DNA from: an uncultured cyanobacterium
GTDB taxonomy: Bacteria > Cyanobacteriota > Cyanobacteriia > Cyanobacteriales > Microcystaceae
NCBI GenBank assembly: GCA_903869185.1
Contig: CAIPYC010000130.1
Location: forward strand, 1 to 51,625
Direction: 5' to 3'
DNA: 51,625 nt
The notes below the pieces were generated by a model. That model was not told the DNA's origin. It saw only the letters and a program-made list of their open reading frames with translations, and ran no database searches. Of this stretch, positions 29,198 to 41,892 are shown piece by piece. The position numbers were made by a program, and so were the translations under genes. Each line of letters opens with the position of its first letter. The stretch's first letter is position 1.

Positions 29198-30174
29198 TGT
29201 TTCAACGTTCCAATGAGATAGAGAAGAGCCATTCTAATGGCCACCCCATTGGTAACTTGATCGCTAATCAGGCTCAATGAGCTATCATCCACCAGTTCTG
29301 AAGAAATTTCCACCCCCCTGTTGACAGGGCCAGGATGGAGAACCTTGGCTCCCTTTTTACAATGAGCAAGACTCTCCCTCGTGATACCAAATTGCTGATG
29401 ATATTCGCGCAGGCTGGGGATAAGCTGCTCACCCATGCGCTCTTTTTGAAGTCGCAGCGTCATCACAAAATCAGCATCAGCCAAGGCGTTGGCAAGTTCT
29501 CTATGTATTGTTATTTTACCTGGTACGAACTGGCTAAATAGTTCGGGAAGCAAAGTGGGGGGACCTGCTAAGTGAATGTCACATCCTGCTTTGGTGAGGC
29601 TCCAAATATTAGATCTGGCAACCCTAGAGTGGAGAATATCCCCAACAATGGCTATTTTTTTGCCGGACAACAACCCGATTCTGGGAGTTTCTGAATCAAG
29701 CAGATTGCAAAGAGTAAAAAGATCCAGAAGAGCCTGTGAGGGATGTTCATGCTGGCCATCTCCTGCATTTAGAACTGAAACCCCATTCCCCAGTCTGTCC
29801 ATTTCAGCTGCAATTGCCTGAGGAACACCCGCATGTTGGTGACGAATGACCATAATATCGGTTCCCATTGCCAGATAGGTCATGGCAGTATCTAGAATTG
29901 TTTCTCCTTTGCTCAAAGATGAAGTGCTCGGTGAAAAATTGAGAGTATCAGCAGAAAGTCTTTTGGCCGCCAATTCAAAACTGCTTCTGGTTCTAGTCGA
30001 GGATTCAAAAAAAAGATTGGTAATCACCTGACCTTGGAGCGCGGGTACTTTTTTGGTGGCTCTTGATAGGACTTCTCGAAAACTAGATGCTGTCTCGAGC
30101 AATATATCATATTCAAATTCTTGCCAATCGACTAGCCCTAATATATGGCTTCTGTTCCACTTGTTCTCATTCAT
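29194..30174 (-). CDS. pyrB: Aspartate carbamoyltransferase catalytic subunit
   Basis: PyrB joins carbamoyl phosphate and aspartate in the second step of pyrimidine synthesis. The 326 residues contain the carbamoyl phosphate site [13 protein letters not shown], the mobile loop with [22 protein letters not shown], and the aspartate domain ending [10 protein letters not shown]. The ATG at 30174 is chosen because it removes overlap with the upstream regulator gene, whose stop is 7 bases away; the frame extends to 30228. The carbamoyl phosphate comes from CarAB, and carA lies at 48 kb. Confidence 0.97.
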   Translation of the reverse strand: MNENKWNRSHILGLVDWQEFEYDILLETASSFREVLSRATKKVPALQGQVITNLFFESSTRTRSSFELAAKRLSADTLNFSPSTSSLSKGETILDTAMTYLAMGTDIMVIRHQHAGVPQAIAAEMDRLGNGVSVLNAGDGQHEHPSQALLDLFTLCNLLDSETPRIGLLSGKKIAIVGDILHSRVARSNIWSLTKAGCDIHLAGPPTLLPELFSQFVPGKITIHRELANALADADFVMTLRLQKERMGEQLIPSLREYHQQFGITRESLAHCKKGAKVLHPGPVNRGVEISSELVDDSSLSLISDQVTNGVAIRMALLYLIGTLKH

Positions 30175-30181
30175 ATGTTCT

Positions 30182-31147
30182 TTATAGTCCCAATTCCCTT
30201 TTGAGGAGATCAATTGAGATTTGATCAATATAATTTTTGCTGGAAATCAACTCTGGCATCCAGATTAAATGCTCTCTAAGAGCTGAGATAGTGTTTTTTA
30301 CCAAAGGATAGCTAACGGGATCTGCGATGATCATATGAGCAGATCTCACTAAGGAATGCAATCTCGACCGGTCACTGGTTTGCGCAGTCATTACCAACAG
30401 CTCATCGCCTCGCAAGCTATGTACCAGCATCTCTGCAGTTCTAAGTATTCCAGTGCTTAGACTGACGATGCCCAACCGTTTATCATTGGGTAGATTTTTG
30501 ATAATAGTTAATTCGGCTTGAAAGTTATAAATATCAATTGGGATCACCCTAATATTTTTTGTAAGAGCAATTGTTTCAACCTCTGGAATAAAATATCTAT
30601 TGGTAACTACTGTGGCAGAGATATTTTTTTGAAGAATATCCTCCAACTCTTCAATAGGAACCAATTCCAAAGGAATAGCCAGAAAATGCTCTAGGTTTTC
30701 TAAAATTAATTCTCCCACACCAAGATCGCTCTGCGGGGCAGCTACGAATACCTTGACACCGCAACGAATACGCCAATCAATTTCCGCTAAAAACAATTCC
30801 CTGATTTGTGAAAGGGAAAGATTCTGCTTGATTAAACTATCTAGGGTTTTTTGGATTAGCTCATTGGCTGCTGGATATTCCTGTAATATAGGCGAAAGAT
30901 TTTTTCCCTGTGGTTTAACATAGATTCCTGATCCGATCAGTGATTCCACCAAACCGTCATCCTCTAGTTGCTTATAAACCTTGCTGATAGTATTACGATG
31001 GAGTCCAGTTAATGAGCCTAACTGCCTAGTACTAGGTAAACGGTGACCAGGTGGATACTGCCTGGTGGCAATAGCAAAGCGGAGCTGGTTAAACAACTGG
31101 ACTGAGGGGGAAATGTCGCTATCAGGTTGGATACGAAACTGTAACAT
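30182..31147 (-). CDS. GntR-family transcriptional regulator
   Basis: This 321-residue regulator has an N-terminal winged helix of the GntR type: [28 protein letters not shown], then [20 protein letters not shown] and the wing GSGIYV. The large C-terminal part (about 240 residues) has no aminotransferase lysine motif and resembles a ligand-binding domain conserved in cyanobacterial members. The ATG at 31147 ([11 protein letters not shown]) fits family starts. It ends 7 bases before pyrB, so the two may be co-transcribed. It could control pyrB or itself, which is inference. Confidence 0.88.
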   Translation of the reverse strand: MLQFRIQPDSDISPSVQLFNQLRFAIATRQYPPGHRLPSTRQLGSLTGLHRNTISKVYKQLEDDGLVESLIGSGIYVKPQGKNLSPILQEYPAANELIQKTLDSLIKQNLSLSQIRELFLAEIDWRIRCGVKVFVAAPQSDLGVGELILENLEHFLAIPLELVPIEELEDILQKNISATVVTNRYFIPEVETIALTKNIRVIPIDIYNFQAELTIIKNLPNDKRLGIVSLSTGILRTAEMLVHSLRGDELLVMTAQTSDRSRLHSLVRSAHMIIADPVSYPLVKNTISALREHLIWMPELISSKNYIDQISIDLLKRELGL

Positions 31148-31235
31148 TGAAGAGAAATCGATCAAGTCTATTGTCTTTTATTTTGCTACATAGGGCAGAG
31201 TAAAATCAAAATATATTATTTAGATAATTCTTTAC

Positions 31236-31955
31236 ATGACAAAAATTACAACCCAAACAATACAAATATTCAATGGAGAGACTGCGATAGATGCCTATCT
31301 AGCTACAACAGATATACCAAAGTCTTCTTGGGGGATAGTGGTTGTTCAGGAAATATTTGGAGTCAATGATCATATTCAGGATGTAACCAGACGTTTTGCC
31401 GAGCAAGGTTATGCCGCCATTGCTCCTGCTATTTATCAACGAAGCGCTCCCGGTTTTCAGGTTGGCTATGATGCTGAGGGTATGCAATTGGGTGTTCAGT
31501 ATAAAGAGCAAACCACAGCAGAACAATTGCTAGGGGATATTCACTCTGCTGTTGATTATTTAAAAACCTTACCCTACGTAAAAAAAATAGGAATCATTGG
31601 TTTTTGTTTTGGCGGATTGGTAGCCTATTTGAGTGCTAGTCTCAACTCGATTGATGCTACTGCTTCATTTTATGGAGCAAAGATAGTTTCCTTTAGGCCT
31701 GGTGGCGGTGAACCTACTATTGCAGTAACCCCCCAAATTAAAGGCAAGGTCTATGCTTTCTTTGGCACTGAAGATCCTTCAATTCCACCTGAGCATGTTG
31801 ATCAGATTGAGGCAGCTTTAATCAAACAAAATCCTACTAATCGTGTTTTTCGCTATCTAGAAGCAGAACATGGTTTTTTTTGTGACCAAAGATCCTGTTA
31901 CAACAAGAAGGCAGCAGAAGATGCCTGGTTAAATGTACTGACTCTATTTTCTTAA
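31236..31955 (+). CDS. Dienelactone hydrolase family protein
   Basis: This 239-residue alpha/beta hydrolase has the dienelactone hydrolase triad: C124 in GFCFGG, D180 in FGTEDPSIP and H212 in EAEHGFFCD, plus the conserved E39 near the active site. Dienelactone hydrolases open lactones in aromatic breakdown, but in cyanobacteria the natural substrate is unknown and no such pathway is visible here. It begins a plus-strand unit with tldD (16-base gap) and a ClC channel (23-base gap). Confidence 0.9.
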   Translation: MTKITTQTIQIFNGETAIDAYLATTDIPKSSWGIVVVQEIFGVNDHIQDVTRRFAEQGYAAIAPAIYQRSAPGFQVGYDAEGMQLGVQYKEQTTAEQLLGDIHSAVDYLKTLPYVKKIGIIGFCFGGLVAYLSASLNSIDATASFYGAKIVSFRPGGGEPTIAVTPQIKGKVYAFFGTEDPSIPPEHVDQIEAALIKQNPTNRVFRYLEAEHGFFCDQRSCYNKKAAEDAWLNVLTLFS

Positions 31956-31971
31956 ATACAACCCTAGATTT

Positions 31972-33381
31972 ATGGCTATATCTGAATATCAAAATCTCTT
32001 GTCAGAACTAATCAGACGTTACAAAAATAAGGTAGATTTTCTCTCGATCAGATTAGAACAGGCAGAGGGAACTAATATTGTTTTGCGCTCTGACAAAATT
32101 GAAACTCTCAGCGAAGGAATATCTTTAGGAGGACAGGTTCGAACTTGTCATCGTGGCGGCTGGGGTTTTGCTACCTTCAATCGTCTTTCTGGCCTAGCCG
32201 AGTTCATTGAACAAGCTATCACAGCTGCTAAATTGGTAGGAGAGGAAGAAACCATATTGGCTCAGGTGGATCCTGTGGAAGGGTCTTATCATATGCCTCA
32301 TTTCGGAAGCGATCCAAGTCAGATAACTTTAAATCAAAAAAAGGCTCTCTGTGATCATTACAATGGTATCTTGCGTGATCAAAACTCCGGCAACATCACA
32401 AGTACTAGCGTTAGTTATAGTGATATCACTCACCATGTCCTGCTGGCTACTACTGAGGGAACTTTTCTGGAACAGTCCTGGTTTGATCTGGAAATGCGCT
32501 TTTGTGCTATAGCCAGAAAAGGGGATCTTGTTCAAACCGGCAGAGAAACAACTGGTTCGCGCCGATCTTACCAGGACCTTCTGAATCTGGATGAACAGGT
32601 TGCTGGAGCAGCTAAAAGAGCTTCATATGCCCTGTCTCTACCTCCTATTCAAGGTGGTACTTATACAGTGGTGATCGACCCGATCTTGACTGGATTGTTT
32701 GTCCATGAGGCTTTTGGCCATCTCTCAGAAGCTGATATGCTCTTCGAAAATCCGGATTTGCTAGAAGTGATGAGTATGAACAGAAGATTTGGCCCTGAAA
32801 ATCTACAGATTTTTGATGGCGCTGCTCCGGAGGGACATCGGGGAAGTTTTTTATTTGACGATGAAGGTACTCCTGCTTCTACTACCCAACTCCTGCAAGA
32901 TGGCGTATTGGTTGGCCGACTGCATTCACGTGAAACAGCCGGCAAACTGGCAGAAAAGCCCACTGGTAATGCTCGATGTTTAAATTATCACTATCCTCCA
33001 ATTGTCCGAATGACCAATACATGGATTGAAAGAGGCAATACACCGGTTAAGGATCTCCGCAGTGGGATTGAACAGGGAGTCTATGCACGCAACTGGTCAG
33101 GCGGAATGACCAACGGAGAGATGTTTACCTTTACCGCAGGGGAAGCTTGGATGATTCAAAATGGAGAATTAACCGAACCGGTCAGAGATGTAACTCTCTC
33201 TGGAAATGTGTTTAAGACCCTAGGTAATATTGAAGCTATTGGAGATGATTTCTACTGGGATGAATCTGGTGGCTGTGGTAAAGGGGGACAAAACGGATTG
33301 CCAGTTGGCTGTGGCGGACCTAGCCTTCGAATTAGAGATGTTGTAGTTGGCGGGGAAGCTGGTGAAGATATTGATCAATAA
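31972..33381 (+). CDS. tldD: TldD metalloprotease
   Basis: TldD forms a heterodimeric zinc protease with TldE/PmbA that removes leader peptides from small modified peptides and can degrade unfolded peptides. The 469 residues carry the metal motif HEAFGH at 245-250, followed by SEADM, and the C-terminal cysteine- and glycine-rich segment GGCGKGGQNGLPVGCGGPSLRI. The length is normal. The TldE partner gene is not in the window, although it often lies next to tldD in cyanobacteria. Confidence 0.94.
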   Translation: MAISEYQNLLSELIRRYKNKVDFLSIRLEQAEGTNIVLRSDKIETLSEGISLGGQVRTCHRGGWGFATFNRLSGLAEFIEQAITAAKLVGEEETILAQVDPVEGSYHMPHFGSDPSQITLNQKKALCDHYNGILRDQNSGNITSTSVSYSDITHHVLLATTEGTFLEQSWFDLEMRFCAIARKGDLVQTGRETTGSRRSYQDLLNLDEQVAGAAKRASYALSLPPIQGGTYTVVIDPILTGLFVHEAFGHLSEADMLFENPDLLEVMSMNRRFGPENLQIFDGAAPEGHRGSFLFDDEGTPASTTQLLQDGVLVGRLHSRETAGKLAEKPTGNARCLNYHYPPIVRMTNTWIERGNTPVKDLRSGIEQGVYARNWSGGMTNGEMFTFTAGEAWMIQNGELTEPVRDVTLSGNVFKTLGNIEAIGDDFYWDESGGCGKGGQNGLPVGCGGPSLRIRDVVVGGEAGEDIDQ

Positions 33382-33404
33382 AATATTTTACAGTTAGATA
33401 CATT

Positions 33405-34679
33405 GTGAAGGATAGGCATGCCCCAATCTCAGCAAAATTACTCATTTTTTATGCGGCTTCTATAGGAATTTTAGTTGGCTTGGTTTCTGTAATTTACTAC
33501 TACCTATTAAAGTCGGGAACAAATACCGTTTGGCAGAGATTATCCGACAACGATAGACTGAGTCACTATGCCTGGATAATAACCACATTGGGAGGCTTCT
33601 TGGTTGGTTTGACAGTAAGATATCTTGGCGCATCTGAGGGGATGGGTGAAGTAATAGAGGAGATTCATGAGAAAGGATATCTAGATCATAAAAAGATTCC
33701 AGGAATGTTGGCAGCTTCCCTAATTTCTTTAATTGCCGGCAGTAGCGTAGGGCCAGAAGCCCCCTTAGTCGATATCAATGGCAGCATTGGCAGCTTGATA
33801 GGAAGGCAATTGGGTTTAAATAAGGAACAACTGAGGATCTTAACTTTTTGCGGTATTTCTGCAGCATTAGGAGCTTTTTTTGGTTCTCCTTTGGGTAGTG
33901 CCATGTTTGCCCTAGAAATACCACATCGTTTCGGTCTGGAATATTATGAAGCCTTTATACCAGTGGTTGTCTCAGCAATAGTAGGTTTTTTTGTTTTTCG
34001 TTTTTCCACAGGACTCACCATAGGCGGACAGTACAAAAATCCATATCACTATCATTCCACTAAGTTGTTATATAGTCGAGATATTATCTATGCAATATTT
34101 ATAGGTATGATATGTGCGGCAGTTGCAATTCTGTTTTTAGCAATCTTTCGTTTAACTGGCCGCATTATATCTCCCTTAAAGAAAAAAAATCCCATCCTAC
34201 TAAATACCCTAGGGGGTTTAGGGCTTGGGATAGCTGCTTTTTTTGTACCCCTTTCGCTATTTTTTGGCGAAGAGCAGATTCAGACAATCCTCGATCAAGG
34301 CACCCAGATGGGTTTAAAGTCTCTTTTGGTATTGTTATTGATCAAGATCTTGACGATCAGCTTAAGCGTTTATAGTGGTTTTCGAGGTGGCTTTATTTTT
34401 CCTGTTTTTTTTATAGGTATAACCTTAGGCACAATTATAGCCATACTCTTTCCAGCTATTCCTCCCACACTTGCGCTGATTTGCTCAACGGCTGCGCTGG
34501 CAGCAGCGCTTATCAAAACACCGGTGAGCATGATAATAATTGTCAGCGTCATTTCAGGACAGAGTATCATCCCCTTTATAACAGTTTCAGTCTTCACCAG
34601 TCTGCTTTTAACCATTCCGGTGGGTATGATTACAACACAAAAACCACGTCCTAAAATAGAAAATACCGCTGGGCCATAG
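33405..34679 (+). CDS. ClC-family chloride channel/transporter
   Basis: This 424-residue membrane protein has about ten to twelve hydrophobic segments. The ClC selectivity motif GSSVGPEAP contains the gating glutamate E118, and the second signature [18 protein letters not shown] is near residue 325. Having the gating glutamate is compatible with either a chloride channel or a chloride/proton exchanger. No CBS domains follow. The GTG start is at 33405. The last 29 bases overlap the 3' end of ureC on the other strand. Confidence 0.93.
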   Translation: MKDRHAPISAKLLIFYAASIGILVGLVSVIYYYLLKSGTNTVWQRLSDNDRLSHYAWIITTLGGFLVGLTVRYLGASEGMGEVIEEIHEKGYLDHKKIPGMLAASLISLIAGSSVGPEAPLVDINGSIGSLIGRQLGLNKEQLRILTFCGISAALGAFFGSPLGSAMFALEIPHRFGLEYYEAFIPVVVSAIVGFFVFRFSTGLTIGGQYKNPYHYHSTKLLYSRDIIYAIFIGMICAAVAILFLAIFRLTGRIISPLKKKNPILLNTLGGLGLGIAAFFVPLSLFFGEEQIQTILDQGTQMGLKSLLVLLLIKILTISLSVYSGFRGGFIFPVFFIGITLGTIIAILFPAIPPTLALICSTAALAAALIKTPVSMIIIVSVISGQSIIPFITVSVFTSLLLTIPVGMITTQKPRPKIENTAGP

Positions 34680-36360
34680 GTAAAACGGACATCGGCTGGC
34701 AAGTTAACAGAATTCCATCAGCTTTGACTTGATAGGTTTCTGGATCTACTTCAATTTCTGGCAGAGCGTCATTGAGCTTGAGGTCTTTTTTGCTGAGCTG
34801 GCGGGTGCCCTGGACAGGTAAAGTAGTTTTAGTCAACCTTAGCCTTTTTGGTATATCTTTCTCTAGAGATGCTTTGGAAAGAAAGAGAATAGATGTATTT
34901 TCTATAGCCTTACCAAAGCTTGCAAACATGGGTCTGCCATAAACGGGCTCAGGTGTTGGTATGCTTGCGTTTGGATCGCCCATCTGAGCCCAGGCTATCA
35001 TTCCTCCCTTGAGTACTTTTTCTGGCTTAACCCCAAAGAAAGCGGGTTTCCAGAGAACCAGATCGGCCAGTTTACCTACTTCAACTGATCCGACATATTC
35101 AGCAATGCCATGGGTGATGGCAGGATTGATAGTATATTTGGAGATATAGCGCTTAGCTCGGTGATTATCATTGCGTGAGGAATCTTCAGGTAAAGCTCCT
35201 CTTTGTACTTTCATTTTGTGGGCGCTTTGCCAGCTGCGCAATATAACTTCCCCGATTCTACCCATCGCTTGTGAATCGGAAGAGATCATACTAAATGCAC
35301 CAAGATCATGCAGTATATCTTCGGCGGCAATGGTCTCAGCACGGATTCTGGATTCTGCAAATGCCACATCTTCAGGAATAAAAGGATCCAGATGATGGCA
35401 GACCATCAACATATCCAAATGCTCTTCTAAAGTATTAACTGTATATGGCCTAGTTGGATTGGTAGAAGATGGTAAGACATTAGATTGGCCGCAAACCCTG
35501 ATGATATCGGGCGCATGCCCTCCGCCAGCTCCTTCAGTATGGTAAGTGTGGATGGTGCGATCTTTAAAAGCTTTTATGGTAGATTCGACAAAACCGGCTT
35601 CATTGAGCGTATCAGTATGGATGGCTACTTGGACATCATATTGATCTGCCACAGAAAGACATTGATCGATAGCACTAGGCGTAGTCCCCCAATCTTCATG
35701 CAATTTGAGTCCAATAGCTCCTGCTTCAATCTGTTCAACTAGGGCTTGGGGTTGGCTACTATTGCCTTTACCTAAAAAGCCAATATTCATCGGGAAAGCC
35801 TGAGCCGACTCAAGCATACGATAAATATTCCAGGGGCCCGGCGTACATGTCGTAGAAGTAGTTCCAGCGGTTGGACCGGTTCCACCGCCGATCATAGTGG
35901 TGATGCCAGAGGCAAGGGCTACTTCAATTTGCTGAGGGCAAATGAAATGTACATGGGTATCAATCGCCCCGGCTGTGATGATATGACCCTCTCCGGCAAT
36001 GATTTCAGTACCAGGACCAATGATAATATCAACCCCAGGCTGGGTATGAGGGTTACCGGCTTTACCAATAGCCGATATCAGTCCATCTTTAATAGCAATA
36101 TCGGCTTTGACTATTCCCCACCAATCGAGGATTAAAGCATTGGTGATCACTAGATCTACCGCGCCGGCAGCATTAGAAATAGGTGATTGTCCCATGCCAT
36201 CCCTGATGACTTTACCGCCGCCAAATTTTACCTCATCTCCATAGACAGTATGGTCTTGCTCTACCTCTATGATCAATTCTGTATCTGCCAAACGCAGGCG
36301 ATCTCCGACTGTTGGACCATATATCCCTGCATAGGCTTGGCGATCGATAAAATTACTCAT
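34651..36360 (-). CDS. ureC: Urease alpha subunit
   Basis: UreC holds the di-nickel site that splits urea into ammonia and carbon dioxide. The 569 residues have the metal ligands H136 and H138 (DTHVHF), carbamylated K219 ([11 protein letters not shown]), H248, H274 and D362. The mobile flap residues lie in CHHLD (C321 to H323). All key residues are present, so the enzyme should be active if the accessory proteins UreDEFG, absent here, are encoded elsewhere. It follows ureB by 3 bases. The 3' end overlaps the ClC gene by 29 bases. Confidence 0.99.
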   Translation of the reverse strand: MSNFIDRQAYAGIYGPTVGDRLRLADTELIIEVEQDHTVYGDEVKFGGGKVIRDGMGQSPISNAAGAVDLVITNALILDWWGIVKADIAIKDGLISAIGKAGNPHTQPGVDIIIGPGTEIIAGEGHIITAGAIDTHVHFICPQQIEVALASGITTMIGGGTGPTAGTTSTTCTPGPWNIYRMLESAQAFPMNIGFLGKGNSSQPQALVEQIEAGAIGLKLHEDWGTTPSAIDQCLSVADQYDVQVAIHTDTLNEAGFVESTIKAFKDRTIHTYHTEGAGGGHAPDIIRVCGQSNVLPSSTNPTRPYTVNTLEEHLDMLMVCHHLDPFIPEDVAFAESRIRAETIAAEDILHDLGAFSMISSDSQAMGRIGEVILRSWQSAHKMKVQRGALPEDSSRNDNHRAKRYISKYTINPAITHGIAEYVGSVEVGKLADLVLWKPAFFGVKPEKVLKGGMIAWAQMGDPNASIPTPEPVYGRPMFASFGKAIENTSILFLSKASLEKDIPKRLRLTKTTLPVQGTRQLSKKDLKLNDALPEIEVDPETYQVKADGILLTCQPMSVLPMAQRYFLF

Positions 36361-36363
36361 CGT

Positions 36364-36675
36364 TTAATCCTCTAAATGTCCATTGACTAGATTGTTAAAT
36401 CCGTAGATTTCCCTGCTTCCGGCTAAAGCCACCAATTGGACTTTTTTCTCATCGCCTGGTTCAAAACGTAGGGAAAAACCGGCAGGTATATCTAGGCGCA
36501 TCCCTTTTGAAAGTTCTCGCTCAAAAATCAAATCACTATTGACTTCATAAAAGTGAAAATGGGAACCAACTTGAATGGGACGATCTCCTCTATTTGCTAT
36601 CGTCAATGTTACTGTGGTCCGCCCAGCATTGAGTTCAATCTGACCGCTTTCGGGGAAAATTTCTCCAGGAATCAT
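36364..36675 (-). CDS. ureB: Urease beta subunit
   Basis: UreB is a structural subunit of the urease (UreABC)3 complex. The 103 residues contain the family hallmarks [32 protein letters not shown] and the [13 protein letters not shown] segment. The length is normal for a separate beta subunit. It lies 10 bases after ureA and 3 bases before ureC, and is certainly co-transcribed with both. Confidence 0.98.
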   Translation of the reverse strand: MIPGEIFPESGQIELNAGRTTVTLTIANRGDRPIQVGSHFHFYEVNSDLIFERELSKGMRLDIPAGFSLRFEPGDEKKVQLVALAGSREIYGFNNLVNGHLED

Positions 36676-36685
36676 AAGAATAATT

Positions 36686-36988
36686 TTATTTAATAGGATT
36701 GTGTACAGTCACAAGTTTGGTACCATCGGGAAAAGTAGCTTCTACCTGGACTTCATAGAGCATTTCGGCTATACCATCCATTACATCTTCACGCTTGAGT
36801 AAATTAGCCCCAGAGCTCATTAATTCGGACACAGCCTGTCCTTCTCGGGCACCTTCTAATATAGCAGCAGAAATATAGGCCACTGATTCAGGATAATTCA
36901 ATTTTAATCCTTTGTTCTTGCGGCGCTCTGCCAAAAGGGCTGCGGTAAAAATTAGCAGTTTATCCTTTTCTTGGGGACTAAGATGCAT
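36686..36988 (-). CDS. ureA: Urease gamma subunit
   Basis: UreA is the smallest structural subunit of urease. The 100 residues begin [23 protein letters not shown] and contain [22 protein letters not shown] and the closing [20 protein letters not shown]. It is the first gene of ureABC. The 267-base spacer to gltS is divergent and must hold both promoters; I did not find a perfect GTA-N8-TAC NtcA site in it. Confidence 0.98.
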   Translation of the reverse strand: MHLSPQEKDKLLIFTAALLAERRKNKGLKLNYPESVAYISAAILEGAREGQAVSELMSSGANLLKREDVMDGIAEMLYEVQVEATFPDGTKLVTVHNPIK

Positions 36989-37255
36989 CTGTCAACTCCT
37001 TTAAATATCTATAAATTTTACTATCTCTGTCTTGATAGTTCAAAAGGACTGCTGACAAAAGTACTCTTACTATAAGAAAACCTTTATATTTTGAAGTGCA
37101 AAGACAGATAAGTATTAGAGATATGTTTTATGATATTGGAATTGGCGTATTTTCAGACGAAATCTTCAGAACGTGGCGAATAGCATAGTTCTCCCTTGAA
37201 AATCTATTCGTTCTTGATATGCCTCCCCTTAAGCATCATGGAATATAACTTTAGT

Positions 37256-40200
37256 ATGGATAACGAGCTTTATAACCAAGATCAAACCCCCTTTATGGGT
37301 CAGCGTTGGCTAGTAGAAGAAAGGGATGCCTGTGGAGTAGGGTTTATAGCATCGATCAAAGGGGAGAGAACCCACAATATCATTCTAAAAACTTTATCAG
37401 CCCTAGGATGTTTAGAACATCGCGGTGGTTGCAGCGCTGACAATGATTCAGGTGATGGCGCTGGCATTATGACTGGACTACCACATCAAATGTTTGCACA
37501 GTGGTTTGCTGAGCAAGGTTTAGTTCAGCCTGAGCCAGAATCCTACGGTGTGGGAATGGTCTTTTTACCACAAGATCCTATCAGAAGAGCTCAAGAGAAA
37601 AACCACATCGAGCAAATCGCAGCGAAAAAAAGATTTAAGGTTGTAGGTTGGCGGGATGTTCCTGTCAATTCCTATGTTTTGGGTAGACAGGCCAGCGAAA
37701 ATCAGCCCCATATTGCTCAGATATTTGTTCAACCGAGTGAGGACTTAGACGCAGAGCAGCTTGATCGTCTCCTTTATATTATCCGTTCGGAAATAGGCAA
37801 AAGACTGGCTGATGATTTTTATATATGTTCTTTTTCTTGCCGTACTATAGTCTATAAGGGTATGGTGCGTAGTAAGATTTTGGGTGAATTCTATCTCGAT
37901 CTTCAAAATTCTCAGTATAAAAGCTCATTTGCTGTCTATCATCGTCGCTTTAGCACAAATACTATGCCTAAATGGCCTCTGGCTCAACCCATGAGACTTC
38001 TGGGGCACAATGGCGAAATCAATACATTGCTAGGCAATATCAACTGGATGAGCGCAAGAGAGCACAATTTAGAATTGGATGGCTGGAACAAAGAGGATTT
38101 GCAGGCTTTAACTCCCATAGTCAATACCGCTAATAGTGATTCTTTTAATCTCGATAGTACTATGGAATTATTGGTGCGCATAGGACATAGCCCTTTGAAA
38201 GCAGCAATGATCCTAGTTCCTGAAGCCTATGACAAGCAACCAGATCTCAAAGACCATAGAGAGATAGTGGATTTTTATGATTTCTATAGCGCAATACAAG
38301 AGCCCTGGGATGGTCCGGCCCTGTTGGTTTTTAGCGATGGAAGTACTGTAGGGGCATGCCTAGATCGCAATGGACTCAGACCGGCTCGCTATACAATCAC
38401 TGCGGATGACTATCTCCTAGTCTCCTCTGAAGCCGGTGTTGTGGATCTTGATGAAGCAAGTATCCTCGAAAAAGGACGCTTAGGTCCAGGACAGATGATT
38501 GCAGTTGACTTAAATGCTCAGATTATTCTGAAAAATTGGCAAATCAAGGAAAAGATCGCAGTTGAGCATCCCTATGGCCAATGGGTGAAAAATTTACACA
38601 AGGCAATCAATCCTTCTAGCTTTAGTTCTGATTCTCTGTTGTCCAATACCGATGATTTACTGAAATATCAAACTGCTTTTGGCTATACAGCAGAGGATAT
38701 TGATATGGTCATTCAGCCTATGGCCTGGCAGGGGAAAGAACCTATCTTCTGTATGGGAGACGATATTCCACTGGCAATACTATCGCAAAAACCTCACTTA
38801 CTCTACGACTATTTCAAGCAACGGTTTGCCCAGGTAACCAATCCTGCTATAGATCCCCTGCGTGAAAGTCTAGTCATGTCACTCAATATCTTCTTGGGTG
38901 AGCGGGGCAATCTACTTAATCCCGTCCAATCCAAAGTATCTCTGCTGAAACTATCTAGCCCTCTGCTCAATGAAGCCGAACTGACTGAGATCAAGCAATC
39001 CGGTTTTTCTTGCATAGAACTTTCCACTTTCTTTGCGATCGCTGATGGTCCCAATAGTTTGGCTTCTGCCTTGCAAAGCCTTCAAATCCAAGCCAAAGCA
39101 GCAGTAAACTCTGGAGCAAAAGTGTTGATTCTTAGCGATCGCTGCCAAGGTCAATATATAGACGACAAGAATGCATATATTCCGCCATTACTAGCCATCG
39201 GTACCGTACATCAGTATTTAATTCATGAAGGACTGAGGTTAAAAGTTTCTCTAATTGCCGATACAGCTCAATGTTGGAGTACTCATCATTATGCCTGCTT
39301 AATTGGCTATGGAGCTTCTGCTATATGTCCTTATTTGGCATTGGAATCTATTAAGCAGATTTGGGCAGATAGTAGAACCCAAAATCTGATGCAAAATGGC
39401 AAACTTGAGAATATAGGGCTAGAAGTAGCTCTAAATCGCTACCGCAAAGCAGTAGAAGCAGGTCTACTCAAAATTCTTTCAAAAATGGGGATTTCGCTGC
39501 TTACTTCTTACCACGGCGCCCAAATATTTGAAGCTATTGGACTGGGTAGGGAACTTATAGAGATTGCCTTTAGTGGAACTACCTCAAGAGTTGGTGGTCT
39601 TACCATTGATGAGCTAGCCCACGAGATCGTTACTTTCCACTCTAAAGCATATCCTGAGCTGAGTCAGAAGAAGCTAGAAAACTACGGTTTTGTCAACTAT
39701 CGCAATGGTGGTGAATATCATATGAATTCACCGGAGATGGCCAGATATCTGCACAAGGCGGTATCTGCGTATAAAGATGGTTCGGGCTATGACCACTATG
39801 AATTCTATCGTCAATATCTTGAAGGAAGACCTAGTACTGCCTTAAGAGATCTGTTGGAGTTTAGCAGTGACTCCCAAGCCATTGATTTGGATCAAGTGCA
39901 GCCAGTAGAAGAGATCATTAAGTTGTTCTGCACTGGTGGCATGTCTCTAGGCGCTCTCTCTCGCGAAGCTCACGAGACTCTGGCAATTGCGATGAATCGC
40001 ATAGGTGGCAAGTCCAATTCCGGTGAAGGAGGTGAAGATCCTCAGCGCTACCATACTCTAGATGATGTGGACTCTCAAGGCAAGAGCATCACCTTCCCTC
40101 ATCTCAACGGTTTACGTAATGGAGATAGTGCGCGTTCGGCTATTAAACAGGTTGCTTCTGGCCGTTTTGGAGTCACTCCAGAATATCTGATGAGCGCCGA

Positions 40201-41866
40201 TCAGATCGAAATCAAACTAGCCCAAGGAGCTAAGCCAGGTGAAGGCGGACAACTTCCTGGTAAGAAGGTTAGCCCCTATATTGCCATGTTGCGCCGTTCT
40301 AAGCCTGGAGTGGATTTGATCTCACCTCCCCCCCACCACGATATCTATTCAATTGAAGATTTAGCGCAGTTGATCTTTGATCTCCATCAGATTAATCCTG
40401 CTGCCAAGGTTAGTGTTAAGTTGGTGGCCGAAATTGGCATAGGTACTATTGCGGCAGGTGTAGCTAAAGCCAACGCTGATGTTATCCAGATTTCCGGGCA
40501 TGATGGTGGAACTGGCGCATCTCCTATAAGCTCTATCAAGCATGCCGGTGCGCCTTGGGAGCTGGGACTCACTGAAGTACATAGTGTACTTCTAAAAAAT
40601 GGTCTTAGAGACCGGGTCATTTTACGAGCTGATGGTGGCTTAAAAACCGGATGGGATGTTGTTATGGCGGCGCTGATGGGAGCTCAAGAGTTTGGCTTTG
40701 GTTCTATCTCCATGATCGCCGAAGGCTGCATTATGGCTAGGGTATGCCATACTAATGGCTGTCCAGTAGGAGTAGCAACCCAGCAAGAGAGCTTACGTCT
40801 TCGCTTTAAGGGAATTCCTGAAAATGTGGTGAATTTCTTTTATTTTGTGGCTCAAGAAGTGCGCTCTATCTTGGCTCGACTTGGTTATCGCAGCTTAAAA
40901 GAACTCATCGGCAGAAGTGACCTTCTCAAAATGAGAGAGAATGTTCAACTGACCAAAACCGCTGCTCTTGATCTTGATTGCCTAATCAAGCTACCCTCAG
41001 TCAAACAGGATCGCACTTGGCTAGAACCTTTTCCAGTTCATGAAAATGGACCAGTTCTAGATGATCAGATTCTTGCTGATCCAGCTATTATAGAAGCCAT
41101 CGAAAAACAGGGAATAGTCAATAAAGAGTATCGTATTGTCAATACCGATCGCACGGTCGGCACTCGTCTAGCAGGCGTACTTGCCAAAAAATATGGCAAT
41201 AATGGTTTTTCCGGTGAGATCACTCTCAAATTCAATGGTTCTGCCGGTCAAAGTTTTGGCGCATTCAGCTTACCTGGGATTAAATTAGTTCTTGAAGGTG
41301 AGGCCAATGACTATGTTGGCAAAGGTCTTCATGGTGGTGAAATCATTATAATCCCACCGAAAGAAGCTATCTATGAGGCTTCTGAAAATGTGATCATTGG
41401 TAATACATGTCTCTATGGTGCAACTGGTGGGGTGCTTTATGCCAACGGAAGGGCTGGCGAACGCTTTGCAGTACGGAACTCTCTGGCTAAAGCTGTTATT
41501 GAAGGATCTGGGGATCACTGCTGTGAATATATGACTGGTGGAGTAGTAGTAGTTTTGGGCTCAGTTGGACGCAATGTCGGAGCTGGGATGACTGGAGGTA
41601 TAGCCTATTTTCTCGATGAGCAAAACAATTTTCCAGAAAAAATAAATGCTGAAATTATTAAAATTCAGCGCGTTAATGCCCCGTTTGGAATTGCTCAATT
41701 GAAGGAATTGATTAGCAATCATGTTGAGCGTACAGGCAGTCCAAAGGGCCGTCTGATTCTCGAGAAATTTAACGATTATCTCCCTCTTTTTTGGCAGGCA
41801 GTCCCGCCTTCAGAAGCTGGTTCCCCTGAAGCCAATGCCAGTGATAAAACCCTAACTTCGGTCTAA
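37256..41866 (+). CDS. gltS: Ferredoxin-dependent glutamate synthase
   Basis: Fd-GOGAT makes two glutamates from glutamine and 2-oxoglutarate using photosynthetic ferredoxin as electron donor. The N-terminal glutaminase domain has its catalytic cysteine in ERDACGVGF (C26 before processing of the propeptide) and the CLEHRGG segment. The synthase domain binds FMN and a 3Fe-4S cluster through Cx5Cx4C in [12 protein letters not shown]. The C-terminal glutamate synthase beta-helix domain (TGGVVVVLG) follows. The 1536 residues match cyanobacterial enzymes. ATG 37256 is chosen by comparison with family starts; ATG 37238 and TTG 37196 are alternatives. The two closely spaced HIP1 octamers lie inside this gene. 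Confidence 0.98.
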   Translation: MDNELYNQDQTPFMGQRWLVEERDACGVGFIASIKGERTHNIILKTLSALGCLEHRGGCSADNDSGDGAGIMTGLPHQMFAQWFAEQGLVQPEPESYGVGMVFLPQDPIRRAQEKNHIEQIAAKKRFKVVGWRDVPVNSYVLGRQASENQPHIAQIFVQPSEDLDAEQLDRLLYIIRSEIGKRLADDFYICSFSCRTIVYKGMVRSKILGEFYLDLQNSQYKSSFAVYHRRFSTNTMPKWPLAQPMRLLGHNGEINTLLGNINWMSAREHNLELDGWNKEDLQALTPIVNTANSDSFNLDSTMELLVRIGHSPLKAAMILVPEAYDKQPDLKDHREIVDFYDFYSAIQEPWDGPALLVFSDGSTVGACLDRNGLRPARYTITADDYLLVSSEAGVVDLDEASILEKGRLGPGQMIAVDLNAQIILKNWQIKEKIAVEHPYGQWVKNLHKAINPSSFSSDSLLSNTDDLLKYQTAFGYTAEDIDMVIQPMAWQGKEPIFCMGDDIPLAILSQKPHLLYDYFKQRFAQVTNPAIDPLRESLVMSLNIFLGERGNLLNPVQSKVSLLKLSSPLLNEAELTEIKQSGFSCIELSTFFAIADGPNSLASALQSLQIQAKAAVNSGAKVLILSDRCQGQYIDDKNAYIPPLLAIGTVHQYLIHEGLRLKVSLIADTAQCWSTHHYACLIGYGASAICPYLALESIKQIWADSRTQNLMQNGKLENIGLEVALNRYRKAVEAGLLKILSKMGISLLTSYHGAQIFEAIGLGRELIEIAFSGTTSRVGGLTIDELAHEIVTFHSKAYPELSQKKLENYGFVNYRNGGEYHMNSPEMARYLHKAVSAYKDGSGYDHYEFYRQYLEGRPSTALRDLLEFSSDSQAIDLDQVQPVEEIIKLFCTGGMSLGALSREAHETLAIAMNRIGGKSNSGEGGEDPQRYHTLDDVDSQGKSITFPHLNGLRNGDSARSAIKQVASGRFGVTPEYLMSADQIEIKLAQGAKPGEGGQLPGKKVSPYIAMLRRSKPGVDLISPPPHHDIYSIEDLAQLIFDLHQINPAAKVSVKLVAEIGIGTIAAGVAKANADVIQISGHDGGTGASPISSIKHAGAPWELGLTEVHSVLLKNGLRDRVILRADGGLKTGWDVVMAALMGAQEFGFGSISMIAEGCIMARVCHTNGCPVGVATQQESLRLRFKGIPENVVNFFYFVAQEVRSILARLGYRSLKELIGRSDLLKMRENVQLTKTAALDLDCLIKLPSVKQDRTWLEPFPVHENGPVLDDQILADPAIIEAIEKQGIVNKEYRIVNTDRTVGTRLAGVLAKKYGNNGFSGEITLKFNGSAGQSFGAFSLPGIKLVLEGEANDYVGKGLHGGEIIIIPPKEAIYEASENVIIGNTCLYGATGGVLYANGRAGERFAVRNSLAKAVIEGSGDHCCEYMTGGVVVVLGSVGRNVGAGMTGGIAYFLDEQNNFPEKINAEIIKIQRVNAPFGIAQLKELISNHVERTGSPKGRLILEKFNDYLPLFWQAVPPSEAGSPEANASDKTLTSV
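39035..39142. repeat. Two HIP1 octamers exactly 100 bases apart in gltS
   Basis: GCGATCGC occurs at 39035-39042 and 39135-39142. This highly iterated palindrome is a cyanobacterial genome signature. One more copy lies at 44860-44867 in the nuclease gene. Confidence 0.85.
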
Positions 41867-41892
41867 ATTTTGCGAGGATTGTAGATTTTATC

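Noticed and set aside
36989-37255. NtcA binding site between ureA and gltS
   Set aside because: The best match is GTA-N8-ATA at 37061, with the wrong last triplet and a poor distance to a -10. No GTA-N8-TAC was found.
34651-41866. A special urea-glutamate synthase system
   Set aside because: ureABC and gltS are standard genes that happen to be divergent neighbours. A shared regulator could not be shown.
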